Assembly (NCBI GenBank): GCA_022804995.1
Contig: JAAWUC010000009.1
Location: 1 to 32,877, forward strand
Direction: 5' to 3'
DNA length: 32,877 nucleotides
Source of the DNA: Oscillospiraceae bacterium
GTDB lineage: Bacteria; Bacillota; Clostridia; Oscillospirales; Oscillospiraceae
Shown: positions 25,348 through 32,877 of the stretch, in pieces
Position numbering within the stretch: position 1 is the stretch's first letter
Layout of the letters: the number at the start of each line of letters is the position of its first letter
Notes under the pieces: generated by a model
The model's database searches: none
Seen by the model: the letters and a program-made list of their open reading frames with translations, nothing else
Told to the model about the DNA's origin: nothing
Program-made: the position numbers and the translations under genes

Positions 25348-26535
25348 TCACTCCTTTGGTATCTCAACGAATTGTCCGATCTGCTCCCCGCACTCGGCGG
25401 AGAGGGTGACAATCAGATCCTCCCCCGCCCGCTCATAGGTCAGGGTCCGGTCCAGCACCTCCCCGTCCTCCCCCAGCTCCGCCGCCAGACGCCGGGTGAG
25501 CACCAGATCCGCCAGGCGCAGGGCCTCGGCCTCGCTCCGCCGGCCCTCCTCCAGGGTATAGGGCCGCAGCTCCTCGGTGATCATGTCCACCGGCAGGGCG
25601 ATGTTTCCGGGCAGGGTCCATTTTTCTCTGGCCACTATTTTATCACAAGTATCCCCAGAAATGCTACTGCCAATATACAAATTCACCCGCTTTTTTCCGA
25701 TCAGGAAGGCCCGCCGGACCTCCCGGGCCCCGGTGTACCGCTTTTTTTGGAGGGAGAGGGGCACCCGGCAGCGCAGCTCATACCAGGTCCGGCCGTAGAC
25801 CTCCCCCATGCCCCGGGTGTACCGGGCCCCGGCGAAGTCGTTCTCCACCACGCCGGCGATGAGCAGCTGTCCGGCCCGGACGGTGGTGCCCGGCAGGACC
25901 TGCTTCTCCCCCTCCCAGGGCTCCACGGCGGTGATCAGGGCGTCCTTGGCGGCCACGGTGTTGCCGGGCTGGCGCTTGCTGATGATCTCCGGGGCCTCCA
26001 CCCGCTCCCGGACCTGGACGTAGGCCCGGCAGCCCCGGACGTTGACGGCGATATAGCTCAGCTCCGGCACCTCCAGGAGCATGTAGTTGCGCAGGTCGAA
26101 GGAGTCCACGTCGTAGCCGAAGGTGCCGAAGGCCACGCCGTATTTCTCCAGGGCCCGCAGGATCTCCTGGTCGGAGACCGTCTCGTTGCCCTCGATCTCG
26201 AAGTCCCAGATAAAGAAGGACCCGCACACCAGCAGCGCCAGACAGACAAACAGCGTCCCCCACAGGGCGTAGCGGCGGCGGATGCGGCCCAGGAAGAAGG
26301 GGGCCCCCTTCCACCCCTGGGCGGTGAGCTCGCAGTCGATCTTTTTCGAGAGCTTTCGCAGCCGCTTCCAGTCCCGCCGGGTGAGGGTGAAGGAGAAGGC
26401 CACCGGGGACTCCCAGCGGAGGTCCCAGAAGGCGATGCCGTACTCCGCACACAGGTTGAGCACCCGCTCCGGAAAGCCGCTCTCCACCCGACCCGTGACC
26501 TGGCCCTTCAATAGATTGACAATCCGTGTGAGCAT
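25348..26535 (-). CDS. yqfD: Sporulation protein YqfD
   Basis: 395 aa single-TM protein with conserved order yqfC-yqfD-phoH; ...GRIRRRYALWGTLFVCLALLVCGSFFIWDFEIEGNETVSDQEIL. Confidence 0.9.
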   Translation of the reverse strand: MLTRIVNLLKGQVTGRVESGFPERVLNLCAEYGIAFWDLRWESPVAFSFTLTRRDWKRLRKLSKKIDCELTAQGWKGAPFFLGRIRRRYALWGTLFVCLALLVCGSFFIWDFEIEGNETVSDQEILRALEKYGVAFGTFGYDVDSFDLRNYMLLEVPELSYIAVNVRGCRAYVQVRERVEAPEIISKRQPGNTVAAKDALITAVEPWEGEKQVLPGTTVRAGQLLIAGVVENDFAGARYTRGMGEVYGRTWYELRCRVPLSLQKKRYTGAREVRRAFLIGKKRVNLYIGSSISGDTCDKIVAREKWTLPGNIALPVDMITEELRPYTLEEGRRSEAEALRLADLVLTRRLAAELGEDGEVLDRTLTYERAGEDLIVTLSAECGEQIGQFVEIPKE

Positions 26536-26536
26536 C

Positions 26537-26821
26537 CTACTTCACCCACTCCACCCGTTGAATCTTTCCCTGAATCCGCAGGGCCTCCCCGGTCATACTC
26601 ACCAGCTCCAGGCCGCTGCCCAGCACCTTGACAATCAGCCCCTCCCCGTTGATGTCGATCTCCTCCTGGTCGTAGGAGAGAATCCCCCTGTGCCGCTCCA
26701 TGTAAAACTGCCGGTCCCCCGTCATCTCCACGTGGGGCAGTCCAGCCACCACGTCCGCCGGCAGATCAAACAGCTCCGCCGCCTCGCTCAGCGGACGCTT
26801 TACCCTCCGTTCCCGCTCCAT
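26537..26821 (-). CDS. yqfC: Sporulation protein YqfC
   Basis: 94 aa, LFDLPADVVAGLPHVEMTGDRQFYMERHRGILSYDQEEIDINGEGLIVKVLGSGLELVSMTGEALRIQGKI; directly upstream of yqfD. Confidence 0.9.
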   Translation of the reverse strand: MERERRVKRPLSEAAELFDLPADVVAGLPHVEMTGDRQFYMERHRGILSYDQEEIDINGEGLIVKVLGSGLELVSMTGEALRIQGKIQRVEWVK

Positions 26822-26901
26822 CTTTCTAACCTCCTGTTTCTGCCGCCCCAGGGCGGTGCATACCCATTTCTATGCGGCGGAAAAATTTTTTAGAAAACCT
26901 C

Positions 26902-26947
26902 TTGACAACCGCCCACTTTTGTATTATTGTATTAAGCACCTAATACA
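26902..26947 (+). promoter_or_regulatory. Promoter with GntR/YtrA-like operator for traX-GntR-ABC operon
   Basis: TTGACA (26902-26907), 17-bp spacer, TATTGT (26925-26930); perfect dyad TGTATTA-AGCACC-TAATACA (26928-26947) over the -10/TSS. Confidence 0.65.
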
Positions 26948-26981
26948 TTAACACAAATATAACGCATAGGAGGTTTTTCCA

Positions 26982-27845
26982 ATGGATATATCCGAGACAG
27001 CCGCCGGACGGCGGGGCCTGTCCTCCACCGGGCTGAAGGGGATCGCCCTGGCGCTGATGGTTCTGGACCACATCCACTATTTCTTCGGCTTTACCGGATG
27101 GATTCCGGAGTGGTTCAGTATGCTGGGCCGGCTCTCCGCGCCGCTGTTCCTGTTCTGTGTTGTGGAGGGCTTCACCCATACGAGGAACCGGAAGAAATAT
27201 TTTTTGAAGGTCTATGCCCTCTCCGCGGCCATGAGCGGCGTCCTGATTCTGATGAGCTTCTTCGGCCTCCTTGTCCGGCCTGACGGCTTCTACCCCATGA
27301 ACGGCATGATGACCTCCTTCGCCATCCTCATGATTGTCTGGCAGGGGATCGACTGGCTGGGGGAGAGGCGGTATTTCCGGGGCCTGGCGGCAATCGTGCT
27401 TCCTTTGGCCTGGCCCCTTCTGCTGAACCTGGCCCTCGCCCCGTTCCCCGCCCTCCGCCTGCCCCTGACGGTGGCCGGCGTGGTTCTGGTGCCCACCTGG
27501 AATTTCAGCCTGGACGCCTGCCTCCCTGTGCTCATCGAGGGAATCCTGCTCTACCTCTTTCGGAAAAACCGCCTCCGGCAGGCCATCGCGTTCACAATCT
27601 TTGATTTCCTCTTTTTCTTTGTCCTCGTCTATGTGAGCCTCATGCGCTCCCAGCCGCTGGACTTCCACTGGACGCAGATGTTCACTACCTATTATGAGTG
27701 GTACGGGGCCTTCGCGGGGCTAATCATGTTGTGCTACAACGGGCAGCGGGGCAGCGGACATAAGGCGTTCTTCTACGCCTTTTACCCCGCCCATATTTAT
27801 CTGTTGTATTTCCTGTCCTGGGGACTGTATCATTTCCTGCATTAA
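26982..27845 (+). CDS. TraX family protein
   Basis: GLSSTGLKGIALALMVLDHIHYFF...RLSAPLFLFCVVEGFTHTRNRKKYFLKVYALS is TraX-like; RBS AGGAGG. Confidence 0.88.
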   Translation: MDISETAAGRRGLSSTGLKGIALALMVLDHIHYFFGFTGWIPEWFSMLGRLSAPLFLFCVVEGFTHTRNRKKYFLKVYALSAAMSGVLILMSFFGLLVRPDGFYPMNGMMTSFAILMIVWQGIDWLGERRYFRGLAAIVLPLAWPLLLNLALAPFPALRLPLTVAGVVLVPTWNFSLDACLPVLIEGILLYLFRKNRLRQAIAFTIFDFLFFFVLVYVSLMRSQPLDFHWTQMFTTYYEWYGAFAGLIMLCYNGQRGSGHKAFFYAFYPAHIYLLYFLSWGLYHFLH

Positions 27846-27868
27846 AACGAAATAAAGGAGGAGCAAAG

Positions 27869-28234
27869 ATGGAATGGACCTTAACAGAAGACCGCCCAAT
27901 CTGGCAGCAGCTGACGGAACAGATCACCCTGCGGGTTCTCAAGGGGACCTATCTGCCGGGGGATAAGCTCCCCGCTGTCCGGGAGCTGGCCGCTCAGGCC
28001 GGGGTCAACCCCAACACCATGCAGAGGGCCCTGGCCCAGCTGGAGGCCGACGGGCTGGCGGTGGGGGGGCGGACCGCCGGACGCACCGTCACCGAGGACC
28101 GGAGCATCATCCAATCCGCCCGGGAGACCCGGGCAAGGGCCGCGGTCAGGGCCTGTCTGGAGCTGCTGGCCGAGCTGGGCTACAGCCGCGAAGACGCGCT
28201 CGCTTTTATGAAGGAGGAATTGCACGATGAATGA
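27869..28234 (+). CDS. GntR family transcriptional regulator (YtrA-like)
   Basis: DRPIWQQLTEQITLRVLKGTYLPGDKLPAVRELAAQAGVNPNTMQRALAQLEADGLAVGGRTAGRTVT. Confidence 0.93.
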   Translation: MEWTLTEDRPIWQQLTEQITLRVLKGTYLPGDKLPAVRELAAQAGVNPNTMQRALAQLEADGLAVGGRTAGRTVTEDRSIIQSARETRARAAVRACLELLAELGYSREDALAFMKEELHDE

Positions 28235-28952
28235 ACAGCTTGTGACCTGCGCCGCCCTTACCAAGCGGTACGGGAACAAAACCGCCCTGGACCAGGTGGA
28301 CCTGGAGCTGGGCCGGGGGAAGATTGTGGGCCTGCTGGGGCCCAACGGCAGCGGGAAGACCACCCTTATCAAAATTCTCTGCGGGCTCCTGCAGCCCACC
28401 GAGGGGACCGTTCTTATCGACGGCCAGGGTGTGGGGCCCTACACCAAGTCCATCCTCAGCTACCTGCCGGACCGGATGTACTTCGCCGACTGGATGAAGG
28501 CCACGGACCTCTTCGACCTCTTCCACGACTTTTACGCCGACTTTGACAAGGTCAAGGCCGTGAATATGTGCGCCAGCCTGGGCGTCACCCCCAGCGACCG
28601 GCTCAAGACCATGTCCAAGGGCACCAAGGAGAAGGTCCAGCTGGTGCTGGTCATGGCCCGGAAGGCCCAGCTCTACCTCCTCGACGAGCCCATCGCCGGA
28701 GTGGACCCCGCCGCCCGGGACTTTATCCTGGGCACCATCCTCACCAACTACAACGAGGACGGCACCGTCCTCATCTCCACCCACCTCATCAGCGACATCG
28801 AGAAGGTGCTCGACGAGGCCATTTTCCTCAAGCAGGGCCATATCACCCTCCACGACACCGTGGACAACATCCGGGAGCGGGAGGGCAAGAGCGTGGACGC
28901 TCTGTTCCGGGAGGTCTTCCGGGCTCCCAACTATGAAGGAGGTGCGTTCTGA
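28227..28952 (+). CDS. ABC transporter ATP-binding protein
   Basis: GPNGSGKTTLIKILCGLL, MSKGTKEKVQLVLVMARKAQLYLLDEPIAGVDP; overlaps GntR stop. Confidence 0.95.
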   Translation: MNEQLVTCAALTKRYGNKTALDQVDLELGRGKIVGLLGPNGSGKTTLIKILCGLLQPTEGTVLIDGQGVGPYTKSILSYLPDRMYFADWMKATDLFDLFHDFYADFDKVKAVNMCASLGVTPSDRLKTMSKGTKEKVQLVLVMARKAQLYLLDEPIAGVDPAARDFILGTILTNYNEDGTVLISTHLISDIEKVLDEAIFLKQGHITLHDTVDNIREREGKSVDALFREVFRAPNYEGGAF

Positions 28953-29746
28953 TGTTTGGAAAGCTTCTGAAATACGACTTCCGAGCCATGTGGAAGCAGT
29001 TCGCGTTTATCTGGCCCGCCGCCCTGGTGCTGGCCGTGGTCAACCGCTTCACCCTGGACGGCCTGGACAGCAGCAGCTCCGTGGGGGAGACCACCGCCGG
29101 CGTGGCTATGCTGGTCTACGTGGCGATTCTCATGGCTATGTTCATCGTCGCCGTCATCTTCACCATCCAGCGGTTCTACAAGGGCCTGCTGGGGGATGAG
29201 GGCTATCTGATGCACACCCTGCCGGTGAAGCCCTGGCAGCTGGTCGCCTCCAAGCTCCTCTGCGCCGTCGCGGCCACCGCCGTCAACGTGGCCGTGGCGA
29301 TTCTGTCCATGCTGCTGATCATTCCTTGGAGCAAGGAGGATGTGCAGGAGGTTCTGCAGGCATTCCGGTATCTCTTCTCCCACTGGAATATCCAAGCCAC
29401 CGAGATGACTGTCGCCGTGCTGGAGTTCGCCCTGTGTACCCTGGTTTCCCTGGCGGTGGGGTATCTCCACCTGTACCTGGCGATGGCCCTGGGCCACCTC
29501 TTCAACAAAAACCGGGCTGCCATGAGCGTTGCCGCCTTCATCGCCCTCCAGGTGATTGTCAGTATCCTGGGCAACATGCTCCTGCCGCCCATCACCGATC
29601 TCATCTCCCCCTTCGTCCACAATTTCCAGGGTCTGGAGGGCTTCCACGCCGCCATGTGGTTTGCCATCGCTACAGAGCTTGCCGCCTCCGCCGTCTACTT
29701 CGCGGGGACAAACTACATCCTCCACCACCGGCTGAATCTGGAGTAA
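28952..29746 (+). CDS. ABC-2-like membrane permease
   Basis: Multi-TM protein MFGKLLKYDFRAMWKQFAFIWPAALVLAVV...; start overlaps ATPase stop (TGATG). Confidence 0.8.
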   Translation: MFGKLLKYDFRAMWKQFAFIWPAALVLAVVNRFTLDGLDSSSSVGETTAGVAMLVYVAILMAMFIVAVIFTIQRFYKGLLGDEGYLMHTLPVKPWQLVASKLLCAVAATAVNVAVAILSMLLIIPWSKEDVQEVLQAFRYLFSHWNIQATEMTVAVLEFALCTLVSLAVGYLHLYLAMALGHLFNKNRAAMSVAAFIALQVIVSILGNMLLPPITDLISPFVHNFQGLEGFHAAMWFAIATELAASAVYFAGTNYILHHRLNLE

Positions 29747-29759
29747 GGAGGAAAATGAT

Positions 29760-30206
29760 ATGAGAGAGCGCACACTGCTGGGCGGGTTTATCCTGCTGTG
29801 CCTGCTGCTTATGGCGGGCTGTACGGCAGCCAACATCTCCCAATTTGACACGGACGACTTCTCCAAGGCCCAGAAAATCGTTGTCCACGACGCCGCCGGA
29901 AGGGAAAAGGCCGTCCTCACCGAGGAGCCTGACATCGACGAGTTTGTGGAGGCCATGGACGTGGAGGGCTGGCGTCTGGCGGAGCTGCCCAAGGGTTTGA
30001 CGGAGGCCGGGAGCCTCACCCTCTGGCAGGCCGAGACTGTCAAAGCCTATATGGAGGCGGGGGACGCGGACTTTTGGGAGATCTGCACCTTCCGGTTCTA
30101 CGAGAACGGGGGCTATCTCACCATCGACACCGGCCTGGCGGACATTGAAATCACCTTTGCCATCCCCCAAAACGCCTCGGACTATCTCCAAACGCTCATC
30201 GCCTGA
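29760..30206 (+). CDS. Putative lipoprotein
   Basis: Lipobox LLMAGC after hydrophobic leader; in operon with ABC genes. Confidence 0.65.
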   Translation: MRERTLLGGFILLCLLLMAGCTAANISQFDTDDFSKAQKIVVHDAAGREKAVLTEEPDIDEFVEAMDVEGWRLAELPKGLTEAGSLTLWQAETVKAYMEAGDADFWEICTFRFYENGGYLTIDTGLADIEITFAIPQNASDYLQTLIA

Positions 30207-30215
30207 CAGGAAGCG

Positions 30216-30243
30216 GCCCGGACAGGTCTAACCTGTCCGGGCT
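30216..30243 (+). terminator. Operon terminator
   Basis: CCCGGACAGGT-CTA-ACCTGTCCGGG followed by CTTT. Confidence 0.65.
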
Positions 30244-30271
30244 TTGCATATGGTCTAGGGGGTGATGCTGG

Positions 30272-31168
30272 ATGAAAAAATCGCTGTCTCTGCTGTTTAT
30301 ATTAGCCCTGGGCCTGCTCCTCCTGCTCCAGCCGGAGCGGGCCTCGGACGCGGCCCGGGAGGGCCTGGCCCTGTGCGCCGGGACGGTGATCCCGTCCCTG
30401 TTTCCCTTCATGGCGGTGGTGTCCATGCTGCTCCAGCTGGGGCTGGCGGACTCCCTCCAGGGGTTCTGCGCGCCCTTTATGGGGCCTCTGTTCCGGATGC
30501 GGGGGGTATGCGCCCTGCCGCTGCTGACGGGGCTGCTGGGGGGCTACCCGGCGGGCGCCAAGACGGCAGCGGACCTCTACCGGCAGGGGCGGCTGACCCG
30601 GCGGGAGGCGGAGCTGCTGCTGGGCTTCTGCGACAACTGCGGGCCGGCGTTTCTGCTGGGCTTCGCCGGGGCGGGGATCCTGGGAAGCGCCCGGGCGGGG
30701 GTGTGGCTGTACCTCGTCCATGTGGGGTCGGCACTGCTGACCGGGATGGTCCTCTGCCGCCTGCAGCGGGACCGGGGAGCGCCCCTTTTGGCGGGACGGA
30801 GCATCGCCAGCCCTGTCAGCTTCCCCCAGGCGCTGACCTCCGCCGTCGCCGGAAGCGCGGGGACGATGGTAAATATCTGCGCCTTTGTGGTGCTCTTCCG
30901 GGTGCTGGCGGGACTCCTTCCGGAGGGGACGCCGCCGCTGCTGGCAGGGGTCCTGGAGATGGTGACGGGCGTCGCCGGCCTCCAGCCGGGGCGGGAGGGC
31001 TTTGTCTCCGCAGCTGCGCTCACCGCCTGGGGCGGGCTCTCCGTCCACTGCCAGGGGCTCTCCTCTATTCTCCCGGCGGGGCTGACGGCCAAGTGGCACT
31101 GGGCCGGAAAGGGTGTTCAGGCGGGCATCGCAGCGGCGCTGGCCGCCGGTGTATCCACCCTGCTATAA
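30272..31168 (+). CDS. YlbJ-like sporulation integral membrane protein (nucleoside-recognition/Gate domain)
   Basis: Hydrophobic 298 aa; ALCAGTVIPSLFPFMAVVSMLLQ...PLLTGLLGGYPAGAKTAADLYRQGRLTRREAELLLGFCDNCGPAFLLG. Confidence 0.78.
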   Translation: MKKSLSLLFILALGLLLLLQPERASDAAREGLALCAGTVIPSLFPFMAVVSMLLQLGLADSLQGFCAPFMGPLFRMRGVCALPLLTGLLGGYPAGAKTAADLYRQGRLTRREAELLLGFCDNCGPAFLLGFAGAGILGSARAGVWLYLVHVGSALLTGMVLCRLQRDRGAPLLAGRSIASPVSFPQALTSAVAGSAGTMVNICAFVVLFRVLAGLLPEGTPPLLAGVLEMVTGVAGLQPGREGFVSAAALTAWGGLSVHCQGLSSILPAGLTAKWHWAGKGVQAGIAAALAAGVSTLL

Positions 31169-31195
31169 ATTTTCAGAAAGCCTCCTCCGAAAAGG

Positions 31196-31232
31196 GACAG
31201 CCGGACCAGCAGGTCCGGCTGTCCCTTTGTTC
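31196..31232 (+). terminator. Rho-independent terminator
   Basis: GGGACAGCCGGACC-AGCA-GGTCCGGCTGTCCC-TTTGTT. Confidence 0.75.
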
Positions 31233-31282
31233 CGGCTTTATCGGAGCGCCCCGTCTTCGCCGGACACTTTTCTTTCGCCCCT

Positions 31283-31313
31283 GGTTATATTCTGGGACAA
31301 CCTCTCATAGAGT
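31283..31313 (+). promoter_or_regulatory. Candidate sigma-E promoter of spoIIIA operon
   Basis: GGTTATATT-N14-CATAGAGT, similar to the SigE pattern (ATATT..CATACANT), ahead of spoIIIAA. Confidence 0.45.
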
Positions 31314-31339
31314 GAACTAAACGAAGGGGAGGGGATGCC

Positions 31340-32248
31340 ATGACAGAGGAATACGCCGCCGCCCGGTACGAGGACGCCTGCCGTCTGCTGCCGGTCCGGC
31401 TGCGGGGAGCGGCCCTGGCGCTGTGCCGGCGGGAGAAGGCGGAGGCGGAGGAGCTGCGCCTGCGGGTAGGACGGGCTCTGGCGCTGACCACCCGGTCGGG
31501 CCCCCAGGTCCTGCCGGAGACCAGGGTGGTTCGGGGGGATCTGGAGCAGGTTCTGGACCGGGCCACGGACTACTCCCGCTACGCCGCCGCCGAAACCATC
31601 CGCCGGGGCTACGTCACCGCCCCCGGGGGCTTCCGGGTGGGGATCTGCGGCACGGCCCTGCCGGGGGAGGGGGACAATCTGGGCATCAAGGATATCTCCT
31701 CCCTGTCCATCCGCATCCCCCGGCTGTGCGAGGGCGCGGCCCTGCCGGTACTGCCGGGGCTGCTGGAGGAGGGCAGGCCGGTGAGCACCCTCCTCCTCTC
31801 CCCGCCGGGGGGCGGGAAAACCACCCTACTGCGGGATCTGGTCCGCCTCCTCAGCCGGGGGGACGGGCTGGCGGAGCCGGTGCGGGTGGCCCTGGTGGAC
31901 GAGCGGGGGGAGCTGGCGGCGGTGTGCCAGGGCCGTCCTCAGCTGGAGGTAGGCCCCCACACGGACATCATGGACGGCTGTCCCAAGGCATTAGCCGTCC
32001 CCATGCTCCTGCGGGCCATGTCCCCCCAGGTCATCGCCCTGGACGAGCTGGCCCTGCCGGAGGATGTGGAGGCAGTCCGCGCCGCCGCCGGCTGCGGCGT
32101 CGTTCTGCTGGCAACGGTCCACGCCGCCTCGGTGGCGGAGCTCTCCGCCCGGCCCCTCCTGCGGGGGGTGCTGGAGAGCGGCGTGTTCCGCCGGGCGGTG
32201 GTGATCGCGGGAGAGGACCGGCGGTGCCGGGTGGAGGCGCTGCCATGA
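31340..32248 (+). CDS. spoIIIAA: Stage III sporulation protein AA
   Basis: LRLRVGRALALTT...GYVTAPGGFRVGICG...STLLLSPPGGGKTTLLRDLVRLLS...VALVDERGELAA; followed by spoIIIAB/AC. Confidence 0.95.
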   Translation: MTEEYAAARYEDACRLLPVRLRGAALALCRREKAEAEELRLRVGRALALTTRSGPQVLPETRVVRGDLEQVLDRATDYSRYAAAETIRRGYVTAPGGFRVGICGTALPGEGDNLGIKDISSLSIRIPRLCEGAALPVLPGLLEEGRPVSTLLLSPPGGGKTTLLRDLVRLLSRGDGLAEPVRVALVDERGELAAVCQGRPQLEVGPHTDIMDGCPKALAVPMLLRAMSPQVIALDELALPEDVEAVRAAAGCGVVLLATVHAASVAELSARPLLRGVLESGVFRRAVVIAGEDRRCRVEALP

Positions 32249-32730
32249 GGGGCCTGGGGGCACTGCTGGTTCTGGCGGGCAGCGGCATGGCCTGGGTTCT
32301 CCACCGGCGGGAAGCCACGCTGGCCATGCGCCTGGGGGAAGCCCTGCTGGAGGATCTGGCGGTACTGCGCTACCACGTCTGTGTCTGCCGGGACCCCCTG
32401 CCGGAGATTTTAGGGAAGCGCCTGGACAGCGGCCTGGGGGCGGAGCGCTTCTGGAGGCCGCTGCTGGACAGGCTGGGGGCGGAAAAATCCCTGGCGTCCT
32501 GCTGGGCGGAGGCCGCCGGAGCACTGCCGCCGCCCCTGAACCGTCTGTTGGAGCCCATCGGTCCTCTACTGGCGGCGGGGGGCGGACCGGCGGGCCGGGC
32601 TATTGAGGAAACAAGAGAGGAGTTGACCGGGTTTATCCGGGCCGAGCATATCCGTCAGGTCCAGTCCGGGCGGCTGAGCGCCGCGCTGTGCCTGTCGGGA
32701 GCCTGCCTGCTGATCCTGGTGCTGATATAG
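32245..32730 (+). CDS. spoIIIAB: Stage III sporulation protein AB
   Basis: 161 aa membrane protein; ATGA overlap with spoIIIAA. Confidence 0.88.
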   Translation: MRGLGALLVLAGSGMAWVLHRREATLAMRLGEALLEDLAVLRYHVCVCRDPLPEILGKRLDSGLGAERFWRPLLDRLGAEKSLASCWAEAAGALPPPLNRLLEPIGPLLAAGGGPAGRAIEETREELTGFIRAEHIRQVQSGRLSAALCLSGACLLILVLI

Positions 32731-32733
32731 AAG

Positions 32734-32877
32734 ATGGATATTGATCTGATTTTTCGCATCGCGGCCATCGGCATTGTGGTGGCGGTGCTCAACCAGCTGC
32801 TGGTGCGCTCGGGCCGGGAGGAGCAGGCCCTGATGACCACCCTGGCGGGGCTGGTGGTGGTGATGATGATGCTGGTG
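32734..32877 (+). CDS. spoIIIAC: Stage III sporulation protein AC (3' truncated by window end)
   Basis: MDIDLIFRIAAIGIVVAVLNQLLVRSGREEQALMTTLAGLVVVMMMLV; open at window end. Confidence 0.92.
   Translation, partial: MDIDLIFRIAAIGIVVAVLNQLLVRSGREEQALMTTLAGLVVVMMMLV

Overview
High-GC Firmicutes chromosome segment, probably a spore-forming Oscillospiraceae/Clostridia-type genome (inferred from the spoIIIA start, yqfC-yqfD-phoH..ybeY, a GerA/SpoVAF-like gene and a T-box leader). In order it contains: a histidine-kinase 3' end abutting a decayed IS5-family transposase; a minus-strand micro-operon with a sigma-70 region-4-like protein; tRNA-Thr(TGT) and tRNA-Tyr(GTA); an XRE/S24 repressor behind a LexA-box-like site; a polysaccharide deacetylase lipoprotein; a P-loop kinase and a MATE transporter; a 2006-aa thioester-domain adhesin with about eight tandem isopeptide-type domains, a 33-bp VNTR and an IPETG sorting signal; a YtrA-type GntR/ABC operon; a second MATE; an alanine (GCC) T-box leader that now sits in front of a DUF3887-like lipoprotein, with alaS about 1.3 kb further on behind a divergent XRE module and a REP/MITE-like repeat; a stalk-domain protein with stacked promoter dyads; a GerA/SpoVAF-like gene; a methyltransferase; ybeY, an SRPBCC gene, phoH, yqfD, yqfC; a TraX-GntR-ABC-permease-lipoprotein operon; a YlbJ-like protein; and spoIIIAA, spoIIIAB and the start of spoIIIAC. 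The best leads are the T-box separated from alaS, the thioester adhesin, the two YtrA-type modules with matching operators, the inverted-repeat element upstream of alaS, and the nested dyads upstream of the stalk-domain gene. All calls come from reading the sequence; no database searches were run.
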